In this document: piece by piece, positions 8,646 to 14,593 of the stretch | Numbering within the stretch: the stretch's first letter is position 1 | How the letters are laid out: each line of letters opens with the position of its first letter | Source of the DNA: VGWB01 sp964480945 | Lineage (GTDB): Bacteria > Bacteroidota > Ignavibacteria > UBA10030 | Assembly: GCA_964480945.1 (NCBI GenBank) | Contig: CAYZRX010000074.1 | Coordinates: forward strand, 1 to 19,722 | Length of the DNA: 19,722 nucleotides | Direction: 5' to 3' | The notes under the pieces: generated by a model | Told to the model about the DNA's origin: nothing | Databases searched by the model: none | Seen by the model: only the letters and a program-made list of their open reading frames with translations | Program-made: the position numbers and the translations under genes

Positions 8646-9026
8646 TCAAGATTTATCCATTTGCTTCCGTTTTCGAAGGTACGCGACATAGCCGTTGATC
8701 TGATGGAGAAGCTCAAACCCCTCCTTTTTGAGAATATCGATTTCTGTTTCCGGAATATACGTTTCATCGAGATATATGTTGAGGTCGTCGAGCAATTCTT
8801 CAAGTGAACCTCTCGCTTGCCGCAGGAACTGGATATTCTCTTGATAGTGAAACCGACCGTGACCTTCGGCGATGTTGTTCGTCAAGGATGTCGCCGCTCG
8901 TCTCATCTGACCGACAAGGTCATGCTTTTCCTCCGCAGGTAGCCGCTTTATGAGCTGATAGATCTTCTTTCGGAAATCCCGCGCGGCCTTGCAGACTTCC
9001 AAATCTTCAAAGCTGTAGCCGCTCAT
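8646..9026 (-). CDS. Four-helix-bundle protein, 23S rRNA intervening-sequence (IVS/S23) family
   Basis: 126 residues. The start FEDLEVCKAARDFRKKIYQL, then LPAEEKHDLVGQMRRAATSL, NNIAEGHGRF and ENIQFLRQARGSLEELLDDL, are the hallmarks of the family (FEDL.vw..a, qirRAa.Si..NIAEG.gR, ..fl..A.gSl.El). No active-site residues are expected; members form small helical oligomers of unknown role, and some lie inside 23S rRNA genes. Here there is no rRNA. The gene sits alone between the DUF4159-like and DUF4175-like genes, flanked by inverted octad tracts. It is more A+T-rich than its neighbours (27 of 60 G/C at 8761-8820). The octad unit just upstream supplies a GGTGA that can serve as ribosome site for the ATG. 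The family also resembles Avd of diversity-generating retroelements, but no reverse transcriptase is present. Confidence 0.9.
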   Translation of the reverse strand: MSGYSFEDLEVCKAARDFRKKIYQLIKRLPAEEKHDLVGQMRRAATSLTNNIAEGHGRFHYQENIQFLRQARGSLEELLDDLNIYLDETYIPETEIDILKKEGFELLHQINGYVAYLRKRKQMDKS

Positions 9027-9030
9027 CAGC

Positions 9031-9062
9031 TTATCACCAATTAACTATTCACCAATTAACTA
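9031..9062. repeat. G-phased 7/8-base tract, right flank of the four-helix-bundle gene
   Basis: On the - strand this reads GTTAATTG, GTGAATA, GTTAATTG, GTGATAA, a 15-bp unit repeated twice (TCACCAATTAACTA at 9034-9047 and 9049-9062 on the + strand). It is the inverted counterpart of 8594-8625. It overlaps the TAG stop of the DUF4159-like gene (9060-9062) and ends a few bases before the ATG of the four-helix-bundle gene. Confidence 0.8.
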
Positions 9063-9734
9063 ATGTGTCAATGCCCAGACCACGATATTCGTTCCAAACC
9101 GCAGCGCCTCCTGACGCACCGGCTCGGGGTCGCCGTGGACTTCCGGGTCATTCCAACCGTCGCTCGGGTTCGACTCGTAGGTATAGTAGACAACAAGCCT
9201 CCCCTTGTAGAAGATGCCGAAGCCTTGAGCCGGCTTCCCGTCGTGCTCATGGGTTTTCGGCACGCCGTTCGGAAAGTTGAACTGACAACTGTAGAGGCCA
9301 TAGCTGAAGGGGATCTCGACCAGATTTTGATCTGGAAACACCTTCCGGATCTCGCGTCGAAACGCTTTATCCATGCCGTAGTCATCATCGGCATAGAGGA
9401 ATCCGCCGTTCGTAAGATAGCTGCGAAGGCGCTGGATCTCGTAGTCGGAGAAGGCGATGTTGCCGTGGCCCGTCATGAAAAGGAACGGATACGAGAAAAG
9501 CTTATCGCTCGAGAGGTCGACGAACTCATAAATCGGATCCGCATCGATCGCCGTGTTCTGTCGGACGAATTTGAGGAGGTTGACCTCTTCGGTGGGGTCG
9601 TTGTACCAATCCCCGCCGCCGCTGTATTTGAGTCGTGCGATTCGAAATTGGCTCTCAATGCGCGGCTGGGCAAGAAGGATCTCCGGCGCTGCCATCATGC
9701 AAAGAATACAGAGGAAGAAAAGGAGTTTCTTCAT
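9060..9734 (-). CDS. Secreted DUF4159-like protein
   Basis: 224 residues. The start at 9734 (MKKLLFFLCILCMMAAPEIL..LAQ) gives a clean signal peptide. The frame is open upstream to 9923, but that part is the terminator and repeat-rich spacer after ftsZ. Features: FRIARLKYSGGGDWYNDPT near the mature N-terminus, PFLFMTGHGNIAFSDYEIQR, LRSYLTNGGFLYADDDYGMD, IPFSYGLYSCQFNFPNGVPK and WNDPEVHG. They match the DUF4159 pattern of a Rossmann/glutamine-amidotransferase-like fold (the TGHG turn and the GG.L..DD motif) whose biochemical role is not known. The DUF4175-like gene lies downstream, consistent with a shared envelope function, with the four-helix-bundle gene in between. No ribosome site precedes the ATG (TACATTCTCATTATG), so translation may be leaderless. 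Confidence 0.75.
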   Translation of the reverse strand: MKKLLFFLCILCMMAAPEILLAQPRIESQFRIARLKYSGGGDWYNDPTEEVNLLKFVRQNTAIDADPIYEFVDLSSDKLFSYPFLFMTGHGNIAFSDYEIQRLRSYLTNGGFLYADDDYGMDKAFRREIRKVFPDQNLVEIPFSYGLYSCQFNFPNGVPKTHEHDGKPAQGFGIFYKGRLVVYYTYESNPSDGWNDPEVHGDPEPVRQEALRFGTNIVVWALTH

Positions 9735-9794
9735 AATGAGAATGTAGGGAAAGCGGGGCAGAGAAGCAACGAACGCGGGACGAACCGCGGGGAC

Positions 9795-9836
9795 GAAGAA
9801 AAAATCCCCGCGGAGGAGGAAACCCTCCACGGGGAT
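9795..9836 (-). terminator. Intrinsic terminator after ftsZ / dcw cluster
   Basis: Read on the - strand, ATCCCCG-T-GGAGG and CCTCC-G-CGGGGAT form a 12-bp stem with one mismatch and a 7-base loop, directly followed by TTTTTTCTTC. It lies about 120 bases after the ftsZ stop and 60 bases before the DUF4159-like ATG, so it should end the dcw transcript. The distal arm can alternatively pair with CCGCGGGGA at 9785-9793 (a perfect 9-bp stem), which would disrupt the terminator. Confidence 0.75.
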
Positions 9837-9866
9837 GGAGACTGACTCTGGGTCCGTGATCTTGTA

Positions 9867-9946
9867 GGGAGAAGACCGGCCCGCATCTTGGCGCGAGGCC
9901 GGGTCTCCTTCCCACCTTCTCACTGAAGCGCGGGGCCGCCCCAGTG
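9867..9946. repeat. Two further inverted repeats between ftsZ and its terminator
   Basis: GGAGA..CCGGCC (9868-9882) pairs with GGCCGG.TCTCC (9897-9908) through a small bulge. CACTG plus GGGG (9921-9935) pairs with CCC plus CAGTG (9940-9946). Neither is followed by a T-run. They may shield the 3' end of the ftsZ message, or be remnants of repeat DNA. Confidence 0.45.
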
Positions 9947-9955
9947 ATTCAGGGT

Positions 9956-11128
9956 TTAGTCCATGATCTTCCGCAGGAACGCGGGCTTGTCGGGATCGGC
10001 CTTGTCGATCTTCTCGTCGGCTTTCTCCTCGTCTCGCTGTGCATGGATCGAGATGTCGATGCCCCGGCGGAGGAACGTCGGCTCCTCGAACTTCTGCAGA
10101 TCTGCGGGCCCGGACGGGATACGATCGATGAGTTTCGATGCGGCCTTCGGCGGCTGCTTGGCCATCGATGCTTTCTTATTGAAGCCGGTAGCGATCACCG
10201 TTACCATGAGCTCATCGCTCATGTCGTCATCCACCACCGTCCCGAGGATCACGTTGGCATCGTCGCCTGCTGCATCGTGGATGACGCTCGTCGCCTCATC
10301 GACCTCAACGAGCGACATGTTTTTACCGCCCGTGATATTGATGAGGATCCCCTGCGCGCCAGCGATAGAGACGCCCTCCAGCAGCGGGCTGGAGATTGCG
10401 GCGTGAGCAGCCTCGACGGCCCGATTGTCTCCGGTGGAGATGCCGGATCCCATGAGCGCATCGCCCATCTCTCGCATCACCGTGCGAACGTCCGCGAAAT
10501 CGACGTTGATCAAGCCAGGCACGGTGATCAATTCGGAGATCCCCCGGGTCGCGTTGTGAAGGACCTGGTTCGCGAGCTCGAAGGCGTCGAGAAGCGGCGT
10601 GTGCCGATCGATGATGTCCAGCAGCTTCTGGTTGGGGATGGCGATCAGCGTATCGACCTGCTTCTTCATCTCGTCGATGCCGGTCTCCGCCTGGGCTGCG
10701 CGCTTCTTCCCCTCACTATTGAACGGCTTCGTCACGATGCCGACCACAAGAGCCCCCATGCTCTTGGCGATGTTCGCCACGATCGGCCCGCCCCCCGTTC
10801 CCGTCCCTCCTCCCATACCGGCTGTGATGAACACCATGTCGCTGCCGGCGAGAGCGCGCGCGATTTCCTCGCGGTCCTCCTCCACGGCCCGGTGGCCGAT
10901 GGAAGGATCGGCTCCGGCACCGAGACCCCGGGTCAGGTTTTTCCCGACCTGGATCTTGTGAGATGCTTTGCTGCGCTCCAGGGCCTGGAGGTCGCAGTTG
11001 ACGGCGATGAAATCCACGCCGATCAGCCCTTTGTCGATCATGCTATTGACAGCGTTTCCGCCTCCGCCGCCAACGCCGACGACACGAATCTTTGCCCCGC
11101 GGTCTGCTAAGGTATCGAGTTCAATCAC
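9956..11128 (-). CDS. ftsZ: Cell division protein FtsZ
   Basis: 390 residues. The tubulin-like GTPase forms the Z ring at midcell. Visible motifs are VVGVGGGGGNAVN (17-29), the tubulin signature GGGTGTGGG (107-114), the NxxDxxD-type T7 loop NVDFADVRTVM (208-218), and ITGGKNMSL. The start is GTG at 11128, supported by AAGGAG (complement of 11137-11142) 8 bases upstream. The C-terminus carries two candidate conserved tail peptides, EEPTFLRR (348-355) and DKPAFLRK (380-387), separated by a charged linker; one is normal. It is the last gene of the cluster, separated from ftsA by 374 bases of repeat-rich DNA, so it may have its own promoter. An intrinsic terminator follows. Confidence 0.98.
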   Translation of the reverse strand: MIELDTLADRGAKIRVVGVGGGGGNAVNSMIDKGLIGVDFIAVNCDLQALERSKASHKIQVGKNLTRGLGAGADPSIGHRAVEEDREEIARALAGSDMVFITAGMGGGTGTGGGPIVANIAKSMGALVVGIVTKPFNSEGKKRAAQAETGIDEMKKQVDTLIAIPNQKLLDIIDRHTPLLDAFELANQVLHNATRGISELITVPGLINVDFADVRTVMREMGDALMGSGISTGDNRAVEAAHAAISSPLLEGVSIAGAQGILINITGGKNMSLVEVDEATSVIHDAAGDDANVILGTVVDDDMSDELMVTVIATGFNKKASMAKQPPKAASKLIDRIPSGPADLQKFEEPTFLRRGIDISIHAQRDEEKADEKIDKADPDKPAFLRKIMD

Positions 11129-11144
11129 GGCGCAGTCTCCTTGA

Positions 11145-11172
11145 GTTAGTTGGTTGATGGTAGGTTAGATTG
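11145..11172. repeat. Degenerate octad tract upstream of ftsZ
   Basis: GTTAGTTG then GTTGATGG, followed by a less regular TAGGTTAGATTG, on the + strand. It resembles the GTTAATTG octads around the four-helix-bundle gene. It begins immediately upstream of the ftsZ ribosome site. Confidence 0.5.
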
Positions 11173-11283
11173 AAAATTCATTTCACTTTTCAGATGGCAG
11201 TCAGCAGAGAGCAAGCCAGAGAAAATTCTTCTATCTCTAGTGCCACTCCTTGAAGAATAGTACTGTGTTCTTTAGACCTCACC

Positions 11284-11394
11284 TCCCGAAGGGATCCCTT
11301 CGGGACTGTCCCTCTCCTAAGAGGAGAGGGGACAAAATCCCTTCCCCTCTCCCGAAGGTCCCCAAGGGATCCCTTTGGGAGATGCCTTCGGCAT
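11284..11394. repeat. Palindrome mosaic between ftsA and ftsZ
   Basis: Four hairpins lie in a row: a perfect 22-bp palindrome (11284-11305, centred on GGGATCCC); CCCTCTCCT/AGGAGAGGG (11310-11318 / 11322-11330); AAGGGATCCCTT (11364-11375, flanked by CCC and TGGG); and ATGCC/GGCAT (11382-11394). GGAGAGGGG (11323-11331) can also pair with CCCCTCTCC (11344-11352), so alternative stems compete. The following 11393-11415 matches the repeat at 1341-1363. This looks like nested copies of a non-coding dispersed element. Confidence 0.75.
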
Positions 11395-11468
11395 TAGGGG
11401 AAGGTTAGGATGGGGTCTTCTAAATCAAATTCCAATTCTCAACCAACAAGAAGATCTCTTTCCTCTGA

Positions 11469-11503
11469 ATCCTTCTACTTACTACTTTCTTACTTCCTAC
11501 TAC
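11469..11503. repeat. Purine-rich heptad tract at the ftsA stop
   Basis: On the - strand, five 7-base units each begin with G: GTAGTAG, GAAGTAA, GAAAGTA, GTAAGTA, GAAGGAT. The tract starts at the last base of the ftsA TAG. It is a period-7 counterpart of the octads at 8594-8625 and the heptads at 14553-14573. Confidence 0.65.
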
Positions 11504-12753
11504 TACAATTCATCAAACCACGTCTTCATGCGATTGAAGATGTTCTTGACCGAACCCTTCCCCTTCCCGTTGCTCATGTTGACGGTGATGGCCGAGCGGT
11601 CACGGTGCTTCAGCTCGTGCATTACGAGACCGACGCCCGTTGCGTAGATCGGGTTCTCGATCTCATGGATCAAGCCGCCTCCGAAGCCGGAGGGTATCCC
11701 GATCTTCACGGGCATGCCAAGGACCTCCCGCGCCAGGTCGGCCGTCGCCTTGATCAGCGATCCGCCGCCGGTAAGCACGACGCCGGCTGAAAGATGCTTC
11801 GAATAACCGGAACGCTTGATCTCCATCGAGGCGATCTCGAGGATCTCCTCCATCCGGGGCTGGATCACCTGGCAGAGGAGTTTCTTGTCGATCTCGATGG
11901 GGGCCCGACCGCCGATCCCCGGCAAGATGATCGGCTCGTTGTTCACGATTGCGGGCATATAGGCATACCCGTGTTCCTGCTTGATGCGCTCCGCCTGGTC
12001 CGTCAGAATGCCGAGGCCCTTGCGGATGTCGTCCGTCACCTTTTTTCCGGCGATGCCGATGACAGCCGTGTGGCGGATCGTCCGTTCCTCGAAGACGGCG
12101 AGGTCCGTCGTCCCGCCGCCGATATCGAGCAGCGCGACGCCGACCTCTTTCTCCTCATCGTCGAGGACCGCATAGCTCGACGCCAGCGGCTCGAGGACCA
12201 TATCGTTGATGTGCAGCCCTGCGCGTTGCACGCACTTGTAGATGTTCTGCGCTGCCGTCACGAGCCCGGTGATGATGTGGACGACCGCCTCCATCCTGAC
12301 GCCGGACATCCCGACGGGATCGTAAATTCCGTCCTGACCGTCGACGATAAACTGTTGCGGAATCACGTGAATGATCTTTCGGTCGGAGGGCAAAGCGACG
12401 CGCTTGGTGTCCTCGATCAGCCGGTCGACGTCCTCCTGCGTAATTTCGTTCTCCGGGCGGCTGATGGCCACAACGCCGCGGCTCTGGAAGCTTTGAATGT
12501 GATCGCCTGCGATGCCCACGGTGACGGAGGTGATCTTGACCCCCGACTGCGCCTGGGCATCCGCAACCGCTACCTGGATCGACCGGACCGTCTTGTCGAT
12601 GTTCGTGACCACGCCGCGCGTCAACCCATCGGATGCACTCCGCCCGATCCCGAGGATATTGAGTTTCCCGGGATGCGTCTCATCCGGTGACGCTACGATG
12701 GCACAGACTTTGGTGGTGCCGATATCCAGCCCAACAGCAATATCATTTGTCAT
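11503..12753 (-). CDS. ftsA: Cell division protein FtsA
   Basis: 416 residues. This actin-like ATPase tethers FtsZ to the membrane. Phosphate-1 motif VGLDIGTTKVCAIV (7-20), phosphate-2 motif LDIGGGTTDLAVF (209-221) and adenosine motif GVVLTGGGSLI (324-334) are all present. The C-terminus VKNIFNRMKTWFDEL (402-416) is an amphipathic membrane-targeting helix. The ATG at 12753 is preceded by GGGAGAA. It lies 67 bases downstream of ftsQ and upstream of ftsZ, its direct partner. Confidence 0.97.
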   Translation of the reverse strand: MTNDIAVGLDIGTTKVCAIVASPDETHPGKLNILGIGRSASDGLTRGVVTNIDKTVRSIQVAVADAQAQSGVKITSVTVGIAGDHIQSFQSRGVVAISRPENEITQEDVDRLIEDTKRVALPSDRKIIHVIPQQFIVDGQDGIYDPVGMSGVRMEAVVHIITGLVTAAQNIYKCVQRAGLHINDMVLEPLASSYAVLDDEEKEVGVALLDIGGGTTDLAVFEERTIRHTAVIGIAGKKVTDDIRKGLGILTDQAERIKQEHGYAYMPAIVNNEPIILPGIGGRAPIEIDKKLLCQVIQPRMEEILEIASMEIKRSGYSKHLSAGVVLTGGGSLIKATADLAREVLGMPVKIGIPSGFGGGLIHEIENPIYATGVGLVMHELKHRDRSAITVNMSNGKGKGSVKNIFNRMKTWFDEL

Positions 12754-12820
12754 ACAGCGTATTCTCCCGTAACGTCTTGAAGAAGTGTTTTCAATCGCCC
12801 CCCCTTATTCAACTGGCATT

Positions 12821-13567
12821 CTATCCATGTTTCTGATTCCAACGAACGACGACCTGATCGTCAAACCTCAGATCGACATACTGCAGGTTCTCGGAGCCGC
12901 GCTCGCGAACGACGTTGTCCCAGAAAGCCTCGAGACGAACCAGCTTGCTGGCGACCTCCCCCCGGCCGAAGATGATGGGGACGCCCCACTCGGCAGCATA
13001 GAGCACGATGTCGCCGCCGTTTCGCAGGCGGACTTCGGAGATGAGGTGATACAATTCTTTGCTCACGATCTTGGACGTCGTGAGTATCTCCAGGGCCTCA
13101 CGGACGTCGTCGTCCTTGATCGCCGTGCCGGGTGTGAGAGCGATGCCGGCCGGCACTCCCGTGAGCACCGGCAGATCGAATAGCTGCTTCGAGATCGAAT
13201 GTGGGAGCACAACCCCGTCCTCGTCGAGATAGAGAATCTGAGCGCTATTGATGATCGCCAGCGGTGCCCGCTCCGTCACGCTGATCTTCAACGTTGCGGG
13301 AAGATCGCGCTCCACCGTGGCGTCCTTGATGAAGTAGTGACTGAGGATGCTGCTGCGGACGGCCGTCAAATCGATTTCCTCGAGCTGGACATTCTTTTTG
13401 ATGTTCACCAGCTGCATGATCTCAGCAGTCTCGACGATCCGGTTCCCTTCGACGGTCACGCGTTTGACCTTCAGGCCCGATTTCCAAAGGTTCGCGGCGA
13501 CAACCAAACCTATGGCAAGCACCAGCAGCATCGCCAGGCCATATTTCACCGGTCGGCTCGCGCTCAT
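12821..13567 (-). CDS. ftsQ: Cell division protein FtsQ (DivIB type)
   Basis: 248 residues. This bitopic membrane protein links the FtsB/FtsL complex to the divisome. A short cytoplasmic start is followed by one membrane helix (about 9-27), a POTRA domain (about 33-101; LKVKRVTVEGNRIVETAEIM, DATVERDLPATLKISVTERA), then the FtsQ beta region (ILYLDEDGVVL, LQYVDLRFDDQVVVRW). Its ATG overlaps the murB stop (ATGA), which indicates translational coupling. Identification rests on the POTRA pattern plus its place between murB and ftsA. Confidence 0.93.
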   Translation of the reverse strand: MSASRPVKYGLAMLLVLAIGLVVAANLWKSGLKVKRVTVEGNRIVETAEIMQLVNIKKNVQLEEIDLTAVRSSILSHYFIKDATVERDLPATLKISVTERAPLAIINSAQILYLDEDGVVLPHSISKQLFDLPVLTGVPAGIALTPGTAIKDDDVREALEILTTSKIVSKELYHLISEVRLRNGGDIVLYAAEWGVPIIFGRGEVASKLVRLEAFWDNVVRERGSENLQYVDLRFDDQVVVRWNQKHG

Positions 13568-14481
13568 GCCAGCTCCCGCTTCACCTCGTTCGGGAAACCG
13601 ATGAGCTTCACCTCGAGCTCGAGAAGCACTCCCGTGTTCTGATGGACCGTGCGCCGGGCCAGGTCGACTAGGGTCGAGATGTCGGATGCTTTCGCTCCGC
13701 CGAGGTTGACGATGAAATTGGCATGCTTCTCGGAGATCTGTGCATTGCCCACGCGTTTCCCTTTAAGTCCCGCCTGCTCGATGAGCTTGGCGGCGTAGTT
13801 GCCGGGCGGGTTCTTGAACATGCTGCCCGAGTTCGGCAGGTTCAGCGGCTGCGTCACATTTCGCTTCAGGATCATCTCGCGCCGCCGGGCCATCAACTCT
13901 TCCTTGTTGCCCTTCGGCAGCCGGAAGCTTGCGCTCAGCACGATGTCACGAGCGAAACTGGACTGCCGGTACGCGAACTGTCCATCCTCTTTCTTCACCC
14001 TCTGAATCTCACCATTGCGGAGGACCTCGACCTCGATGAGGTGGTCGGACGTTTCACCCCCGTGCGCCCCCGCATTCATCACGATCGCTCCGCCGACGCT
14101 CCCGGGAATTCCGGCCAACATCTCGACGCCGGCCAGGCTCTCTTGAATGCAGAAGTCGACAAACTTTGCCATGTGAACGCCCGCCTCGGCAACCACCAGA
14201 TCGCCTTCCATGTGCACGGTCGACAAACACGCCTCAAGGTTGATCGCAGCACCCCGCAGCCCTTCATCGCTGAAGAGAAGGTTGCTTCCCCGGCCGAGCA
14301 TCAGGTACGGAATATCATTCTTCTGGAAATACTTGATGATTTCAACGAGGTCGAGCTTGTCTGCCGGCTCCAGGTAGTAGTCCGCGGGGCCACCGACCCG
14401 CATCGAGGTATACTTCGACATCGGCTCGTCGATGGCGATGTAGCCGCGGAAAAACTGTTTTATGTTGCTTAAGGAAATCAT
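13564..14481 (-). CDS. murB: UDP-N-acetylenolpyruvoylglucosamine reductase MurB
   Basis: 305 residues. This FAD enzyme reduces UDP-GlcNAc-enolpyruvate to UDP-MurNAc in the cytoplasm. Motifs are TSMRVGGPADYYLEP (25-39), MLGRGSNLLFSDEG (61-74), AGIPGSVGGAIVMNAGAHGG (123-142), NSGSMFKNPPGNYAAKLIEQ (217-236; Ser220 or its neighbour is the proton donor), EKHANFIVN (251-259), and the catalytic Glu near LLELEVKLIGF. Length fits the shorter type II enzymes. There is no ribosome site before the ATG; the 112-base spacer from murC holds strong hairpins. It overlaps ftsQ by 4 bases. Confidence 0.96.
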   Translation of the reverse strand: MISLSNIKQFFRGYIAIDEPMSKYTSMRVGGPADYYLEPADKLDLVEIIKYFQKNDIPYLMLGRGSNLLFSDEGLRGAAINLEACLSTVHMEGDLVVAEAGVHMAKFVDFCIQESLAGVEMLAGIPGSVGGAIVMNAGAHGGETSDHLIEVEVLRNGEIQRVKKEDGQFAYRQSSFARDIVLSASFRLPKGNKEELMARRREMILKRNVTQPLNLPNSGSMFKNPPGNYAAKLIEQAGLKGKRVGNAQISEKHANFIVNLGGAKASDISTLVDLARRTVHQNTGVLLELEVKLIGFPNEVKRELA

Positions 14482-14497
14482 CAGAAGAGGTAAAAAG

Positions 14498-14553
14498 TCA
14501 CCGCCAAAGGCGCCGGCCCGGCGTGCGTTCTGGCGGGGATCAGCCGCCGGCTG
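14498..14553 (-). promoter_or_regulatory. Hairpin cluster upstream of murB, possible attenuator
   Basis: Nested arms CCGCCA (14501-14506) / TGGCGG (14531-14536) enclose a perfect CGCCGG-C-CCGGCG hairpin (14511-14523). A second palindrome, CAGCCG-C-CGGCTG, lies at 14541-14553. On the - strand the nested hairpin is followed by TGACTTTTTACC, about 20 bases before the murB ATG. It could act as a leaky terminator or hide the murB start; this function is inferred from structure only. Confidence 0.4.
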
Positions 14554-14573
14554 AAAAATGAAAAATGAAAAGT
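14553..14573. repeat. Heptad tract after murC
   Basis: Three end-to-end units on the + strand, GAAAAAT, GAAAAAT, GAAAAGT, lie 20 bases after the murC stop (read on the - strand). An imperfect inverted match (ACTTTTTCATT, from 14596) overlaps the end of murC. Confidence 0.65.
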
Positions 14574-14593
14574 GGTCAATCCTTTGTTCCTTT

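Larger units (their letters stand above)
11129..11502. other. Repeat-rich ftsA-ftsZ intergenic region
   Basis: 374 bases without a gene in an otherwise tight cluster. Next to ftsZ there is its ribosome site and an octad-like tract (11145-11172). A stretch at 11173-11270 shows nothing definite. A C/G-rich palindrome mosaic fills 11282-11415, and a purine heptad tract (11469-11503) abuts the ftsA stop. No convincing -35/-10 pair for ftsZ was found. Confidence 0.7.

Noticed and set aside
8646..9026. Diversity-generating retroelement accessory protein (Avd)
   Set aside because: The fold is related, but the motifs fit the IVS/S23 type better and the window has no reverse transcriptase or template/variable repeat pair.
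8646..9026. Intervening sequence inside a 23S rRNA gene
   Set aside because: Neighbouring DNA is protein coding on both sides; no rRNA sequence was seen.
9735..9923. 63-residue extension of the DUF4159-like protein
   Set aside because: It would translate the ftsZ terminator; a proper signal peptide starts at 9734.
9944..11110. Long + strand open frame (388 residues) opposite ftsZ
   Set aside because: It is a shadow of ftsZ in G+C-rich DNA: rich in Arg, His and Asp, no ribosome site, no known motif, while the opposite strand has every FtsZ signature.
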